Shown piece by piece: positions 34,083 to 43,137 of a stretch of 64,000 nt of DNA (the first letter of the stretch is position 1; each line of letters begins with the position of its first letter). The stretch covers positions 62,001 through 126,000 of the forward strand of contig NZ_MBTA01000001.1 of NCBI RefSeq assembly GCF_003609575.1. Reading direction: 5' to 3'. The stretch comes from Pelobium manganitolerans (lineage in GTDB: Bacteria; Bacteroidota; Bacteroidia; Sphingobacteriales; Sphingobacteriaceae). The notes beneath the pieces are model-generated. The model was not told where the DNA came from. It saw only the letters and a list, made by a program, of their open reading frames with translations, and searched no databases. The translations under genes were made by a program, and so were the position numbers.

Positions 34083-36161
34083 TTAAAACTGCCTGTTTTT
34101 TACCGCAATTTGCGGATTGGTGATGAAATCTGTTAAAATGTTTAGGGTTTCATCTTGGATAAAATCAACATCATCTTCTTTGGTTGTTTTCTCGTCCTTT
34201 TTGGTGATCGGCGGCAAGCCTCTTGAAACTCTGCGTTCATTTTCGCGCTTTAAGTTTTTGTCTTCCAGTTCATCACGCTGCTTTTTTAAAGCCGTTTCAT
34301 TTAAAGGCAGAGCCACATCGGCATCGCGTTTTTTAAATTCGGCAATATCCTGCAAAAGGTAAGCGTACTCTTTGCTGGTTTTCATGCGCGCATCGTGTTT
34401 TTGTTTCAGTTCGGCTATCACGCTATTTAAATTAGCCACTTTCTCATATTTGCTACTGGCAATTTCGTCCCACGGCAAGGCAGATTTTTCTGCGCTTTCG
34501 CCGTATTTATCCGCAGGAAAAACCGTTGGAAACTCAATATCTGGCGTAACGCCTTTATGTTGCGTAGAGCTTCCGCTAATGCGGTAAAACTTGGCCATCG
34601 TTAAATTAATCTGGTCGTCTTTATCCGCAAAATCAGAATCTATGCGTTTCATGGCAATTGCCGACTGAACCGTTCCCTTTCCGTAAGTGGTGTTGCCCAC
34701 GATGATGCCCCGTCCGTAATCTTGTATCGCGCCAGCGAAAATTTCGGATGCCGATGCGCTAAACCGGTCGGTCATTACAGCCAAAGGTCCATCCCACAAT
34801 ACTGATGGGTCCTTATCCTCGTCTACCTCAACTTTGCCTCGGTAATCTTTAACCTGTACCACGGGGCCTTTTTTAATAAACAAGCCTGTCAAATCAATCG
34901 CTTCTGTTAAAGAACCACCGCCGTTGCCTCTTAAATCGATAATTAAGCCGTCGATATGTGCCTTTTTCAAAGAATCTATGGCATACTTAACATCTCTGGT
35001 GGTCGATTTATAGTTCGGGTTGCCTTTTTGCATTTCGGCCCAGTCTGCATAAAAAGCCGGAATTTCGATAATGCCGTAAGTATAAGTTTTTCCGTCTCTA
35101 ACCACCGTTTTTACCTTCTTTTTTACCGATTGGTCTTCTAGGATAATCTTCTCGCGCACCATGGTCACAATCTTTGGTTTGGCAGAAAGATCTTGGTCTT
35201 TAGAAAGGATTTTTAACCGCACCGTAGTGCCTTTTTTACCACGGATTAAAGTGATGGCATTATCTAAGCGCCAGCCCACAACATCAACAAAATCTTCATT
35301 TCCTTGTGCTACACCAATAATCTTATCGTCTATTTTCAGTTGCTTACTTTTATCTGCCGGCCCGCCCGGTACCACACTTTTTATGGTCACAAACTCGTTT
35401 TCCGAGGCTAAAGTTGCGCCTATACCTTCCAAAGAACGCGCCATATCAATGTTGAAGTTGGCGGCATTCGCCGGATTAAAATAGCTGGTGTGTGGGTCAA
35501 CGGCGTTTGTAAAAGCCGTCATAAATATCTGGAAAGCATCCTGATTGTTGATTTTGTTAGATTGCGAAAGCAGGTTATCGTAACGCTTTTTTAAGGTATT
35601 GCGGATGGCGGAATCTGCCTGCCCGGCTAATTTCAAATTCAGATAATCGTATTTTACTTTGTTGTGCCACACATTATCGCTTTCTGCTTGGTTTTTAAAC
35701 CACGGCAATTTGCTGCGGTCGTAGGTGTAAGTGTCGTTTTTGGTAAAGTCGAACTTATCATTAAGCTGCTTTAGCGAATAACTGATTTTTTCGTTATAGC
35801 GTTTTTGGTAAGTGTTAAACATGAAAAAAGCAGCGCTCAAGTCACCGGCCTTCAAATCGTCATCAAAGGTTTTGCGGTATTTTTCAAATTCTTTAATGTC
35901 TGATGCCAAAAAATAGCTATGGTTGGCATCCATTTCTTTCAGATAATTGTTGAAGATAACGTTACTGATAGAATCGTTAAGCTGGATTCTTTTGTAGCTA
36001 ACGGTGCTCACCAATTCTGCAATTTCTTTGGCTACTTTGGCCTGCCGCGGTTCGGGTTTTAAATTGTTAGAACCCGGTACGTCTATATCAACAATGCGTG
36101 GCGTGGCGCTACAGGCAATAGTTGCCGCAACAAATAAGCCTAGAAATACTCTTTTCAACAT
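34083..36161 (-). CDS. Carboxy-terminal processing protease, S41 family (Prc/Tsp type)
   Basis: The 692-residue periplasmic protease starts at the ATG at 36161 in front of a signal sequence ending ATIAC, which may be a weak lipobox; an upstream ATG ten codons away is less likely. An N-terminal helical domain is followed by a PDZ domain (about 230-320, including SLEGIGATLASENEFVTIKS). The catalytic Ser-Lys dyad is in SASASEIFAGAIQDYG near residue 468 and TTYGKGTVQSA near 493. A Lys/Glu-rich C-terminal DUF3340-like region makes it Prc/Tsp-sized. It should trim or degrade envelope proteins from the C-terminus. Confidence 0.93.
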   Translation of the reverse strand: MLKRVFLGLFVAATIACSATPRIVDIDVPGSNNLKPEPRQAKVAKEIAELVSTVSYKRIQLNDSISNVIFNNYLKEMDANHSYFLASDIKEFEKYRKTFDDDLKAGDLSAAFFMFNTYQKRYNEKISYSLKQLNDKFDFTKNDTYTYDRSKLPWFKNQAESDNVWHNKVKYDYLNLKLAGQADSAIRNTLKKRYDNLLSQSNKINNQDAFQIFMTAFTNAVDPHTSYFNPANAANFNIDMARSLEGIGATLASENEFVTIKSVVPGGPADKSKQLKIDDKIIGVAQGNEDFVDVVGWRLDNAITLIRGKKGTTVRLKILSKDQDLSAKPKIVTMVREKIILEDQSVKKKVKTVVRDGKTYTYGIIEIPAFYADWAEMQKGNPNYKSTTRDVKYAIDSLKKAHIDGLIIDLRGNGGGSLTEAIDLTGLFIKKGPVVQVKDYRGKVEVDEDKDPSVLWDGPLAVMTDRFSASASEIFAGAIQDYGRGIIVGNTTYGKGTVQSAIAMKRIDSDFADKDDQINLTMAKFYRISGSSTQHKGVTPDIEFPTVFPADKYGESAEKSALPWDEIASSKYEKVANLNSVIAELKQKHDARMKTSKEYAYLLQDIAEFKKRDADVALPLNETALKKQRDELEDKNLKRENERRVSRGLPPITKKDEKTTKEDDVDFIQDETLNILTDFITNPQIAVKNRQF

Positions 36162-36413
36162 GCTCTTTACTTTTTGAAACTCTAAATTCACCGCTAATAT
36201 TAACGTATTTGTGTGGGAAATAATGTATTTAAATTAATCTACTAACCAAAAAAACGCTGGTTTCGTGGAAACAAGTTTACATATAAATTTTTGTTGAAGT
36301 AAAATTCGAGCCAATTTATTGATTAAGCTATTTGATTGCGCAAATATTTAAAAAAATGAATACCATTAATCCATTTCAAAATTGGGCAGTCATACCCACA
36401 AACCAGTTTTAAA

Positions 36414-38300
36414 ATGAGAAGCATCGTAAAATATTTTTACAGCCCGTTTTTAGCCCTTACACTTTTGTTGTGTCTTTCGTCTTTTTTGGCGGATAAAAGC
36501 GGACCTATCACCCAAGCCTACCGTAAGGCAGGTTTAACCGATAGAGAGGCGGCCTTACACCTGTTAAACCGTTTTACTTTTGGGGCTACCACAAGTGATA
36601 TCGATAACTTGGTAAAAATAGGTGCCGATAAATGGTTTGCCGAACAGCTTAAAGCTAATTATCCGGATAAAGAGTTGCAAGAACGTTTAGCAGCTTACGA
36701 TGCCATTAACCTAAGCAACCAACAGGTAAACCAAAAATTCCCTAGGGCGCCACAGGTTTTACGCCAAGCCATAAAAGAGGGCCATATCCATAAAGATTCG
36801 ATAAACAAAACCGACAAAAAGGCTTATCGCGAAATGCTGAACAGCTACATGGCGCAAAAAGGTTATCGGCCACAGCAAGAGCTTTACCGGCAGTTTATCA
36901 GCCAAAAAATATTACGTGCTACTTACAGCCAAAACCAATTGCAAGAGGTCCTTACCGATTTTTGGTTCAACCATTTTAACGTTTCGCTCACCAAAAATGA
37001 TTGTGCCATGTACATCCCAGCTTACGAGCGCGATGTGATCCGGCCTAACGTATTCGGCAAGTTCAGCAACTTGTTGCTGGCAACAGCTAAGTCGCCGGCG
37101 ATGTTGTTTTTCTTAGACAATTTCACCAGCGTAGGCAATAACCAAGAAAAGGCTCAAGCCACTAAGCAAAACAATAAACCTAATGCTTTGGGAAAGGTTG
37201 CGCAGCCCAAAAAAGCGAAAGGCCTAAATGAAAATTACGCCCGCGAGGTGATGGAGCTGCACACTTTAGGTGTAGATGGGGGCTACACGCAAGAAGATGT
37301 AACGCAAGCGGCGCGGGTATTAACAGGCTGGACCATTTACCCCGCAATCACCTTTGATGGCGGTGGCAATGCTATGAAAAAGCTAGAACAGCTTAGTCCA
37401 TCTACCTTAGAAAAAAGAGGTTTTGTACGCGAGGGCGACTTTTGGTTTACCCCAAACCGGCATGACAACGGCATCAAAATAGTTTTAGGGCATAAATTTA
37501 ATGGCGGTGGCTATCAAGAAGGCGTGGCGCTTTTAGAGATGCTGGCCCATCATCCGTCCACCGCAAAATTCATTTGCCACAAACTGGCCGTCCGCTTCGT
37601 AAGCGATAATCCGCCACAAAAACTGGTGGACAACATGGTGAAAACCTTCAACAGTAAAGACGGCAGCATTACCGCCATATTGCAAACTATGGTTGCTGAC
37701 CCCCAATTTTGGACGAAAGAAGCTTTGGGCGAAAAAACAAAATCGCCGTTCGAACTGGCAATCAGCGCTGCCCGCGCGCTTGACGCGGATGTTTTGCAGC
37801 CCTATCAACTTTATACCTGGATAAATAAAATGGGCCAAAAGATTTATGCCTACCAAGCGCCAACAGGCTTTCCGGATAGGGCGCAATACTGGATCAATAC
37901 CGGCGCTTTGTTAAACAGGATGAATTTTGGACTGGCCATTGCCAGCGGAAAAATAAAAGGGGTAAAGGTAGATTTAGCCGCTTTAAACAACAACCACGAG
38001 CCCGAAAGTAGCGAGGCGGCCTTAGCAACTTATGGCAATATCATTTTGCCCGAGCGTGATTTATCCAAAACCATTGAAAGATTAACGCCTTTATTAACCG
38101 CGCCAGATTTGGCCGAAAAGGTAAGTAAGGCGGCAAGCAAAAACACAGCGGAAACCGGCGACGATAGTTTAGATATGGACACCATGGTACCGAAAATAAA
38201 AGCAAAAGCCAACAAACCGAAGCCTGCTTTTGCCAGTAATGCCATGCTGGCGCAGGTGGTGGGCGTAATTATCGGCGCACCGGAATTTCAGAAAAGATAA
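36414..38300 (+). CDS. DUF1800 domain protein, exported
   Basis: The 628-residue protein begins with a hydrophobic export signal and then DREAALHLLNRFTFGATTSDIDN, the start of the DUF1800 domain. ELYRQFISQKILRATYSQN, VLTDFWFNHFNVS, YAREVMELHTLGVDGGYTQ and DVTQAARVLTGW are the signature blocks. DUF1800 proteins are almost always encoded next to a DUF1501 protein, as here (17 bases downstream), and occur in many environmental Bacteroidetes; their biochemistry is unknown to me. Residues about 235-255 form a Lys/Asn/Ala-rich spacer that looks variable. An 18-codon frame ends one base before the start codon. Confidence 0.9.
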   Translation: MRSIVKYFYSPFLALTLLLCLSSFLADKSGPITQAYRKAGLTDREAALHLLNRFTFGATTSDIDNLVKIGADKWFAEQLKANYPDKELQERLAAYDAINLSNQQVNQKFPRAPQVLRQAIKEGHIHKDSINKTDKKAYREMLNSYMAQKGYRPQQELYRQFISQKILRATYSQNQLQEVLTDFWFNHFNVSLTKNDCAMYIPAYERDVIRPNVFGKFSNLLLATAKSPAMLFFLDNFTSVGNNQEKAQATKQNNKPNALGKVAQPKKAKGLNENYAREVMELHTLGVDGGYTQEDVTQAARVLTGWTIYPAITFDGGGNAMKKLEQLSPSTLEKRGFVREGDFWFTPNRHDNGIKIVLGHKFNGGGYQEGVALLEMLAHHPSTAKFICHKLAVRFVSDNPPQKLVDNMVKTFNSKDGSITAILQTMVADPQFWTKEALGEKTKSPFELAISAARALDADVLQPYQLYTWINKMGQKIYAYQAPTGFPDRAQYWINTGALLNRMNFGLAIASGKIKGVKVDLAALNNNHEPESSEAALATYGNIILPERDLSKTIERLTPLLTAPDLAEKVSKAASKNTAETGDDSLDMDTMVPKIKAKANKPKPAFASNAMLAQVVGVIIGAPEFQKR

Positions 38301-38316
38301 ACGTAAAATATATATC

Positions 38317-39585
38317 ATGATTACGAGAAGAGGATTTTTAAAAGCCGGCGGTTTGGCCGTGTTTGGCATTGGTTTGGGCGGTGTACCCAATTTTGTAGCG
38401 CAAGCGGCGGCACAAATTAAAGCCCCAGGCTTGTTTAAAAGGCGGAAAACATTGGTGTGCATTTTCCAACGCGGCGCTATGGACGGCTTAATGGCAGTAA
38501 CCCCTTTTACGGATGAGCATCTGCGTGCTGCCAGACCCACTCTTTTTATGTCTGCGGCAAAAGCCAGCCCAGGAAAACCATTGATAGATTTAGACGGAAA
38601 ATTTGGTTTGCACCCTTCCATGGCCGGTTTTGCCAATGTTTTTAAAGAAGGCCGTTTAGGGATTGTGCATGGCATAGGCTCGCCAAACAAAACACGTTCG
38701 CATTTTGATGCGCAAGATTACATGGAATCTGGCACCCCGTTTAACAAAGGCACATCAAGCGGTTGGCTAAACCGCGCGGTGGGTTTATTAGGGCACGATA
38801 CGGCGACGCCATTTCAGGCAGTAAGCTTAACTTCATCTTTACCGCGCTCTTTTTATGGCGATAATCCCACATTAGCCCTCAGTAACCTTAGCGATTTCAA
38901 TATCCAGGTGAAAGGCAACCCCGCCGGAGCCAATATGGCATCGCAAAGTTTTGAAGATTTGTACGACCAAACTGCGCAGGGACTGCTAAAAGAAACCAGT
39001 AAAGACAGTTTTGAAGCCATGAACGTGCTGAAAAAATTGGATACTAAAAATTACGTACCTGCAAACAATGCACGTTATCCTAACAGCGCTCTGGGCAACT
39101 CGCTAAAGCAAATAGCACAACTCATTAAAATGGATGTAGGTTTAGAGGTGGCTTTTGCCGAATCTGGTGGTTGGGATACACATTTTAACCAAGGTACTGA
39201 TACCGGAATTTTTGCCCGCAACGTAAACGATTTGAGCGAGAGCATCATGGCTTTTTGGACAGACATGGGCACTTTGCAGGATGATGTGACCGTAATGACC
39301 ATGACCGAGTTTGGCAGAACGGTGAAACAGAATGGCACTGGCGGCACCGATCATGGCCGTGCATCGTGCAATTTTATTTTGGGTAACGATGTTTTAGGAG
39401 GCAAAGTACACGGAAAAATGGATGCGCTTGCCCCAGAAAATTTAGAAGATGGAAGAGATTTAGCCGTTACTACAGACTTTAGAAGCGTATTTAGCGAAGT
39501 TGCAGACAAGCATCTAAACATTAATAAAGACGGGGTGCTTTTCCCGGAATGGGATGGGCAACACATTGGTGTGATGAGGACTTAA
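38317..39585 (+). CDS. DUF1501 domain protein, Tat-exported
   Basis: The 422-residue protein starts MITRRGFLKAGGLAVFGIG, a twin-arginine signal with the T-R-R-x-F-L-K pattern. DUF1501 proteins have an alkaline-phosphatase/sulfatase-like fold. Visible blocks are CIFQRGAMDGLMAVTPF (first metal-site region), SESGGWDTHFNQG near residue 283, MTEFGRTVKQNGTGGTDHG near 330, and VTTDFRSVFSEVADKHL. It probably folds in the cytoplasm with metal and is exported with, or next to, the DUF1800 partner encoded upstream. Substrate and activity are unknown. Confidence 0.9.
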   Translation: MITRRGFLKAGGLAVFGIGLGGVPNFVAQAAAQIKAPGLFKRRKTLVCIFQRGAMDGLMAVTPFTDEHLRAARPTLFMSAAKASPGKPLIDLDGKFGLHPSMAGFANVFKEGRLGIVHGIGSPNKTRSHFDAQDYMESGTPFNKGTSSGWLNRAVGLLGHDTATPFQAVSLTSSLPRSFYGDNPTLALSNLSDFNIQVKGNPAGANMASQSFEDLYDQTAQGLLKETSKDSFEAMNVLKKLDTKNYVPANNARYPNSALGNSLKQIAQLIKMDVGLEVAFAESGGWDTHFNQGTDTGIFARNVNDLSESIMAFWTDMGTLQDDVTVMTMTEFGRTVKQNGTGGTDHGRASCNFILGNDVLGGKVHGKMDALAPENLEDGRDLAVTTDFRSVFSEVADKHLNINKDGVLFPEWDGQHIGVMRT

Positions 39586-39651
39586 AGCGTTAACAATTTC
39601 TTAAAGTCTTACTCTTTGTAAATCAATTACTTTATTGGTTATATTAGGCGT

Positions 39652-40719
39652 ATGAAGTTACGTACGCTTGTTTTCTTAAACGCCTTGGCCGTTGGTGTTT
39701 CCATAGGCGCGGTGAACCTTTATTTTCAGCATAAATGGTTCTATTTTGCGGTTTCTTTGGTGATCGCAACCATTGTGAGCTATTTCGTTTTTTATTACCT
39801 GATAGAAAAGTACGTTTATTCTAAAATCAAGGTGATTTACAAAATGATCCATAGCCTTAAATTGGGTAAAGATTTAAAAGATGCTTTGGCAGAATATGTA
39901 AGTCCGGATCCGATAAACGACGTGCAGCAAGAGGTAAAAGAATGGGCACGTGATAAAAAGCACGAGATTGACGAACTGAAGAAGCAAGAAAAATTCCGAC
40001 GCGAGTTTCTGTCTAACATATCACACGAGTTTAAAACGCCCATTTTCGCCATAGAAGGCTATGTTGAAGCATTGCAAGACGGGGCATTGCAAGACCCCGA
40101 ACTGGCTCAAAGTTTTTTAAACAAGGTGTCATCTAATGTGGAGCGACTGAGTGTTTTAATTAAAGATTTAAATGAAATATCAAGGCTGGAAAGCGGCGAA
40201 TTGCCAATAAACCTGCAAAAATTTGAGCTTACCGCACTGATAAAAGAGGTGATGGAGTCTTTGGAGCTAAAAGCCGAGAAATACAAAATTAAACTGGTTT
40301 TTAAAGAAAAATATGATGTACCTACCTGGGTAAAGGCTGACAAAGAAAAAATCAGACAGGTGCTTATCAATCTGATAGATAATTCTTTCAAATACGGCAA
40401 AGAAAACGGCACCACATTTATTACGGTATTTGCCCTGCACGATCAATATTTAGTTGAAATTACGGATGACGGTATGGGCATTAACGAAGAGCATTTGCCG
40501 CGCCTCTTCGAGCGTTTTTACCGTACAGACAGCAGCCGCTCTAGGCAAATTGGGGGCTCGGGCTTAGGCTTAGCCATTGTTAAACACATTGTAGAAGCGC
40601 ACCACCAAACCATTAACGTCCGCAGTACCGAAAAACTGGGCTCTACTTTTGGTTTTACCTTAGAAAAAGCGAAAGAAGGCGGCCTTAACATCCCGATGAT
40701 TACCACGGATGTGGATTAA
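39652..40719 (+). CDS. Sensor histidine kinase, PhoR-like, orphan
   Basis: The 355-residue kinase has two closely spaced N-terminal membrane helices with a short loop, a HAMP-like linker (about 55-105), and the HisKA motif SNISHEFKTPIFAIEGY with His at 125. The ATPase domain has the N-box INLIDNSFKYG, the G1 box TDDGMGI, the F-box RLFERFYRTDSSRSR and the G2 box GGSGLGLAIVKHIV. This set is that of phosphate/cell-wall-type PhoR/WalK kinases. Unlike typical members it has no adjacent response regulator in the window. A terminator follows at 40773-40810. Confidence 0.9.
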   Translation: MKLRTLVFLNALAVGVSIGAVNLYFQHKWFYFAVSLVIATIVSYFVFYYLIEKYVYSKIKVIYKMIHSLKLGKDLKDALAEYVSPDPINDVQQEVKEWARDKKHEIDELKKQEKFRREFLSNISHEFKTPIFAIEGYVEALQDGALQDPELAQSFLNKVSSNVERLSVLIKDLNEISRLESGELPINLQKFELTALIKEVMESLELKAEKYKIKLVFKEKYDVPTWVKADKEKIRQVLINLIDNSFKYGKENGTTFITVFALHDQYLVEITDDGMGINEEHLPRLFERFYRTDSSRSRQIGGSGLGLAIVKHIVEAHHQTINVRSTEKLGSTFGFTLEKAKEGGLNIPMITTDVD

Positions 40720-40772
40720 AAAAGAGCTTTTTCTTTTAACCTGCTACAAGACGCTTTGAGCTTAATAAAATC

Positions 40773-40810
40773 AGACTTGCGAGTTGTAAAAACCGCAAGT
40801 CTCTTTTTTA
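40773..40810. terminator. Intrinsic terminator after the histidine kinase
   Basis: AGACTTGCG (40773-40781) pairs with CGCAAGTCT (40794-40802) across a 12-base loop, followed by a T-tract. It lies between convergent genes. Confidence 0.82.
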
Positions 40811-40846
40811 GAAAGATTCTCTAAAACGCTGAACTTTTAAAAACAC

Positions 40847-41704
40847 CTAATTGGTCACAGAAATTACGCTGATTTCAAAAGCTAAAATTGCATTTGCTGG
40901 AATTCCAGTTGGCGGTGTGCTGCCGTAAGCAAAACGTGAAGGAATGTATAAATTAATTTTTCCTCCTGCCTTAATTTTTGGTAAGGCCAATTGCCAGCCT
41001 TTTATCGTATTGCTCAGCGTAAGGGTGACCGGAGAGCTGGTGCTTGCCTCATCAAAAACCGTGTTTGTTAACAGCTTGCCCTTATAGGCAACTTCTACTC
41101 GCGCATCTGCGGATGTTATCTCGGTCCCGGTGCCTGGAGTCACAATGTTATAATAAATACCGTTACCGTCTTTTGTAGCAGTAAGTTTGTTTTCTGCTAA
41201 ATAATCTTGAATTAAGGCATCTTCGTAAACTGGCCGGTCGGTATCATCAATTAAATTTAGTTTGGTATCTAAAATGGTATTGCCCGGAATGGTAGAACCT
41301 AAACCGTCTTTTCCATAAGCTAAAGACGAAGGCGTAATAACCCGTACTTCGCCGCCTTTTTTAATCTTCAACAAGCTTTCGCGCCAGCTTACCGGAGTAA
41401 TGTAGCCCAGATAATTATACTGAGGGTTGTATTTAGAGAACTCGTATTTTACATTTTTGTTGATAGATGTAGTGCTTTGCCAAATACCTACGTAGCTTGG
41501 GTAGTCCACTTCTAGGCCGGTTCCGGGGTTGATCACTTTATAGTAAAAGCCCGTGCTGTCCTTAGTAAATCCGCTTAAATTATTGCTACGCATGTAAGCT
41601 TGGATGTCTTCGTCTTCTATCTGCGTAAGCGTGCGTGTTTCCTTTTCGCAAGCGGTTAAAACAAGTACAGCCACAAGCGCAAGGTTCAAAATCTTTTTTA
41701 TCAT
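40847..41704 (-). CDS. FKBP-type peptidyl-prolyl isomerase lipoprotein, two-domain
   Basis: The 285-residue lipoprotein (LTAC lipobox, Cys about 19) has two FKBP-like domains. The second (about 155-283) is canonical: YYNIVTPGTGTEI, VEVAYKGKLLTNTVFDEAS, IKGWQLALPKIKAGGKINLY and SRFAYGSTPPTGIPANAIL. The first (about 40-145) keeps the tail motif (GGEVRVITPSSLAYGKDG) but lacks the V-x-Y-x-G core and much of the active-site Tyr/Asp/Phe set, so it is probably non-catalytic. The ATG at 41704 overlaps the upstream FKBP gene's TGA (TGATG), indicating coupling. It should act as a periplasmic folding helper. Confidence 0.85.
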   Translation of the reverse strand: MIKKILNLALVAVLVLTACEKETRTLTQIEDEDIQAYMRSNNLSGFTKDSTGFYYKVINPGTGLEVDYPSYVGIWQSTTSINKNVKYEFSKYNPQYNYLGYITPVSWRESLLKIKKGGEVRVITPSSLAYGKDGLGSTIPGNTILDTKLNLIDDTDRPVYEDALIQDYLAENKLTATKDGNGIYYNIVTPGTGTEITSADARVEVAYKGKLLTNTVFDEASTSSPVTLTLSNTIKGWQLALPKIKAGGKINLYIPSRFAYGSTPPTGIPANAILAFEISVISVTN

Positions 41705-42189
41705 CAATTTTTTATTTCTGTAAGTTCGATATCAAAATCTAAAATGGAATTTGCCGGAATTCCCGGACGGGCAACATCGCCATAAGCAAACCCGCTGGGT
41801 ACAATTAAGCGGATTTTACCGCCTTTTTGGATACGAGGGATGCCCATCTGCCAGCCAGCAATTAAATAGCCCAGCTGAAACATTTTTTCCGTACCCTGGT
41901 CAAAAACGCTTCCGTTGAGCAAACGACCTTTATAATTAACGGTGATATTGGTTGTAGGTGTGAAATTAACATCGCCAGTTCCCGGCTCTATAATTTGATA
42001 ATACACATCGTAAACCGAATCTTTTTTCGCCTCGATGTTATTGTCTTCCAAAAATTTTTGGATAATTAAAGTGTCTTTGCCGTACTGCGCATAAGCGAGG
42101 GCATTACGGTCAATTGGCTCGTCTTTTTTACAGGCGCTAAAGCCAAGTAACAATGCAACAGCTAAATACAGGTAGTTTTTAAGTCTCAT
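41704..42189 (-). CDS. FKBP-type peptidyl-prolyl isomerase lipoprotein
   Basis: The 161-residue product has a signal peptide with lipobox FSAC (Cys about 20) followed by Lys-Lys-Asp. One FKBP domain is seen: YYQIIEPGTGDVN, ITVNYKGRLLNGSVFDQGTE, YLIAGWQMGIPRIQKGGKIR and SGFAYGDVARPGIPANSILDF. The FKBP active-site Tyr, Phe-Asp and Ile-Trp positions are intact, so isomerase activity is likely. It overlaps the two-domain FKBP lipoprotein by one base. A duplication within this pair seems to have produced the downstream gene. Confidence 0.88.
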   Translation of the reverse strand: MRLKNYLYLAVALLLGFSACKKDEPIDRNALAYAQYGKDTLIIQKFLEDNNIEAKKDSVYDVYYQIIEPGTGDVNFTPTTNITVNYKGRLLNGSVFDQGTEKMFQLGYLIAGWQMGIPRIQKGGKIRLIVPSGFAYGDVARPGIPANSILDFDIELTEIKN

Positions 42190-42273
42190 TTTTTTGCAAA
42201 TTTATCCTTCTTTTTTGCAAAACCTAAACATTAACGTTTTTTAACGGGAAATGTTGGGGCAGTACAAAACAAA

Positions 42274-42296
42274 GCTTAAGGAATAAGGAATAAAGA
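42274..42296. repeat. Short 7-bp-period repeat upstream of the FKBP genes
   Basis: GCTTAAG, GAATAAG and GAATAAA are consecutive heptads ending at the lipB stop. They resemble the GAACAAG/GAATAAA units of the larger array at 47898. Confidence 0.45.
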
Positions 42297-42998
42297 TTAT
42301 TGCAGGTCCATTTCAAACAAGGCGGCAATATGGTGTTTAAGCCGTGTTTTTACTTCTGCAATATCCACACGGTCGCCTAGCTCACGTTGCATAGAAGTCA
42401 CATCTTTATCGTCGATGCCACAGGGCACAATATTTTTAAAATAATCTAAATCGGCATTTACATTGAAGGCGAAACCGTGCATGGTTACCCAGCGGCTGCA
42501 GCGAACGCCCATGGCGCAAATTTTACGGGCTTTTTCGTTATCAGCATCCAGCCAAACGCCGGTATAACCCGGGTAACGGCCTGCTACAATATCATAATCT
42601 GCCAAAGTGCGGATAACGGCTTCTTCCAGCGTGCGAAGGTATAAATGGATGTCGGTGAAAAAGTTTTCCAGATCCAAAATGGGGTAGCCCACAATTTGCC
42701 CCGGTCCGTGGTAAGTAATATCGCCACCGCGGTTAATTTTATAATAAGTAGCCTGCTTTTGTTCCAGCTGCTCTTTGTTTAGCAGCAAATTCTCTGCGTG
42801 GCCGCTCTTCCCTAAAGTATAAACGTGCGGATGTTCCACAAAAATCAGTCGGTTGGTGGTCGTCTTTTCGTCCTCGGGATGGCTACGGTTGTAGCTTTTG
42901 ATAGCCACAGTTTCTGCAAAAACCTGCTCTTGCCTATCCCAAGCCTCTTGGTAATCTACCAAGCCCCAATCCTCAAATATCACTTTCTTGTTTTTCAT
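42297..42998 (-). CDS. lipB: Lipoyl(octanoyl) transferase
   Basis: LipB moves octanoate from acyl carrier protein to lipoate-dependent enzymes. The RGGDITYHGPGQIVGYPILD block, KICAMGVRCSRWVTMHGFAFN and the active-site Cys in NIVPCGIDDKDVTS (about 192) are all present; Lys in the KICAMG stretch is the partner residue. The length of 233 residues is normal. The start codon faces a 126-bp heptad array, so its promoter either lies within that array or transcription comes from the phosphopantetheinyl transferase gene upstream. There is no sign of a signal peptide. Confidence 0.94.
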   Translation of the reverse strand: MKNKKVIFEDWGLVDYQEAWDRQEQVFAETVAIKSYNRSHPEDEKTTTNRLIFVEHPHVYTLGKSGHAENLLLNKEQLEQKQATYYKINRGGDITYHGPGQIVGYPILDLENFFTDIHLYLRTLEEAVIRTLADYDIVAGRYPGYTGVWLDADNEKARKICAMGVRCSRWVTMHGFAFNVNADLDYFKNIVPCGIDDKDVTSMQRELGDRVDIAEVKTRLKHHIAALFEMDLQ

Positions 42999-43011
42999 TT
43001 CTTGTTAATTT

Positions 43012-43137
43012 GTCCGCAGTCGGCAGTCAGTTGTCCGCAGGCCGTTGTCCGTGGTGGGTTGTCCATAGTTGATAGTCCATAATCCGTAGTCTGCTGACCG
43101 CGGACTATCAACCGCCGACTGCGGACTATCGACCTAT
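43012..43137. repeat. Array of eighteen 7-bp units between lipB and the phosphopantetheinyl transferase gene
   Basis: From 43012 the sequence divides exactly into 18 heptads: GTCCGCA, GTCGGCA, GTCAGTT, GTCCGCA, GGCCGTT and so on to GACTATC and GACCTAT. The left half reads GTCnnnn on the plus strand and the right half reads GAnnnnC, that is, the same motif inverted. The outer arms 43012-43027 and 43127-43112 (reverse strand) match at 15 of 16 bases. The last unit covers the stop codon (43134) of the neighbouring gene. It is non-coding and can fold into a long imperfect hairpin. Confidence 0.7.
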
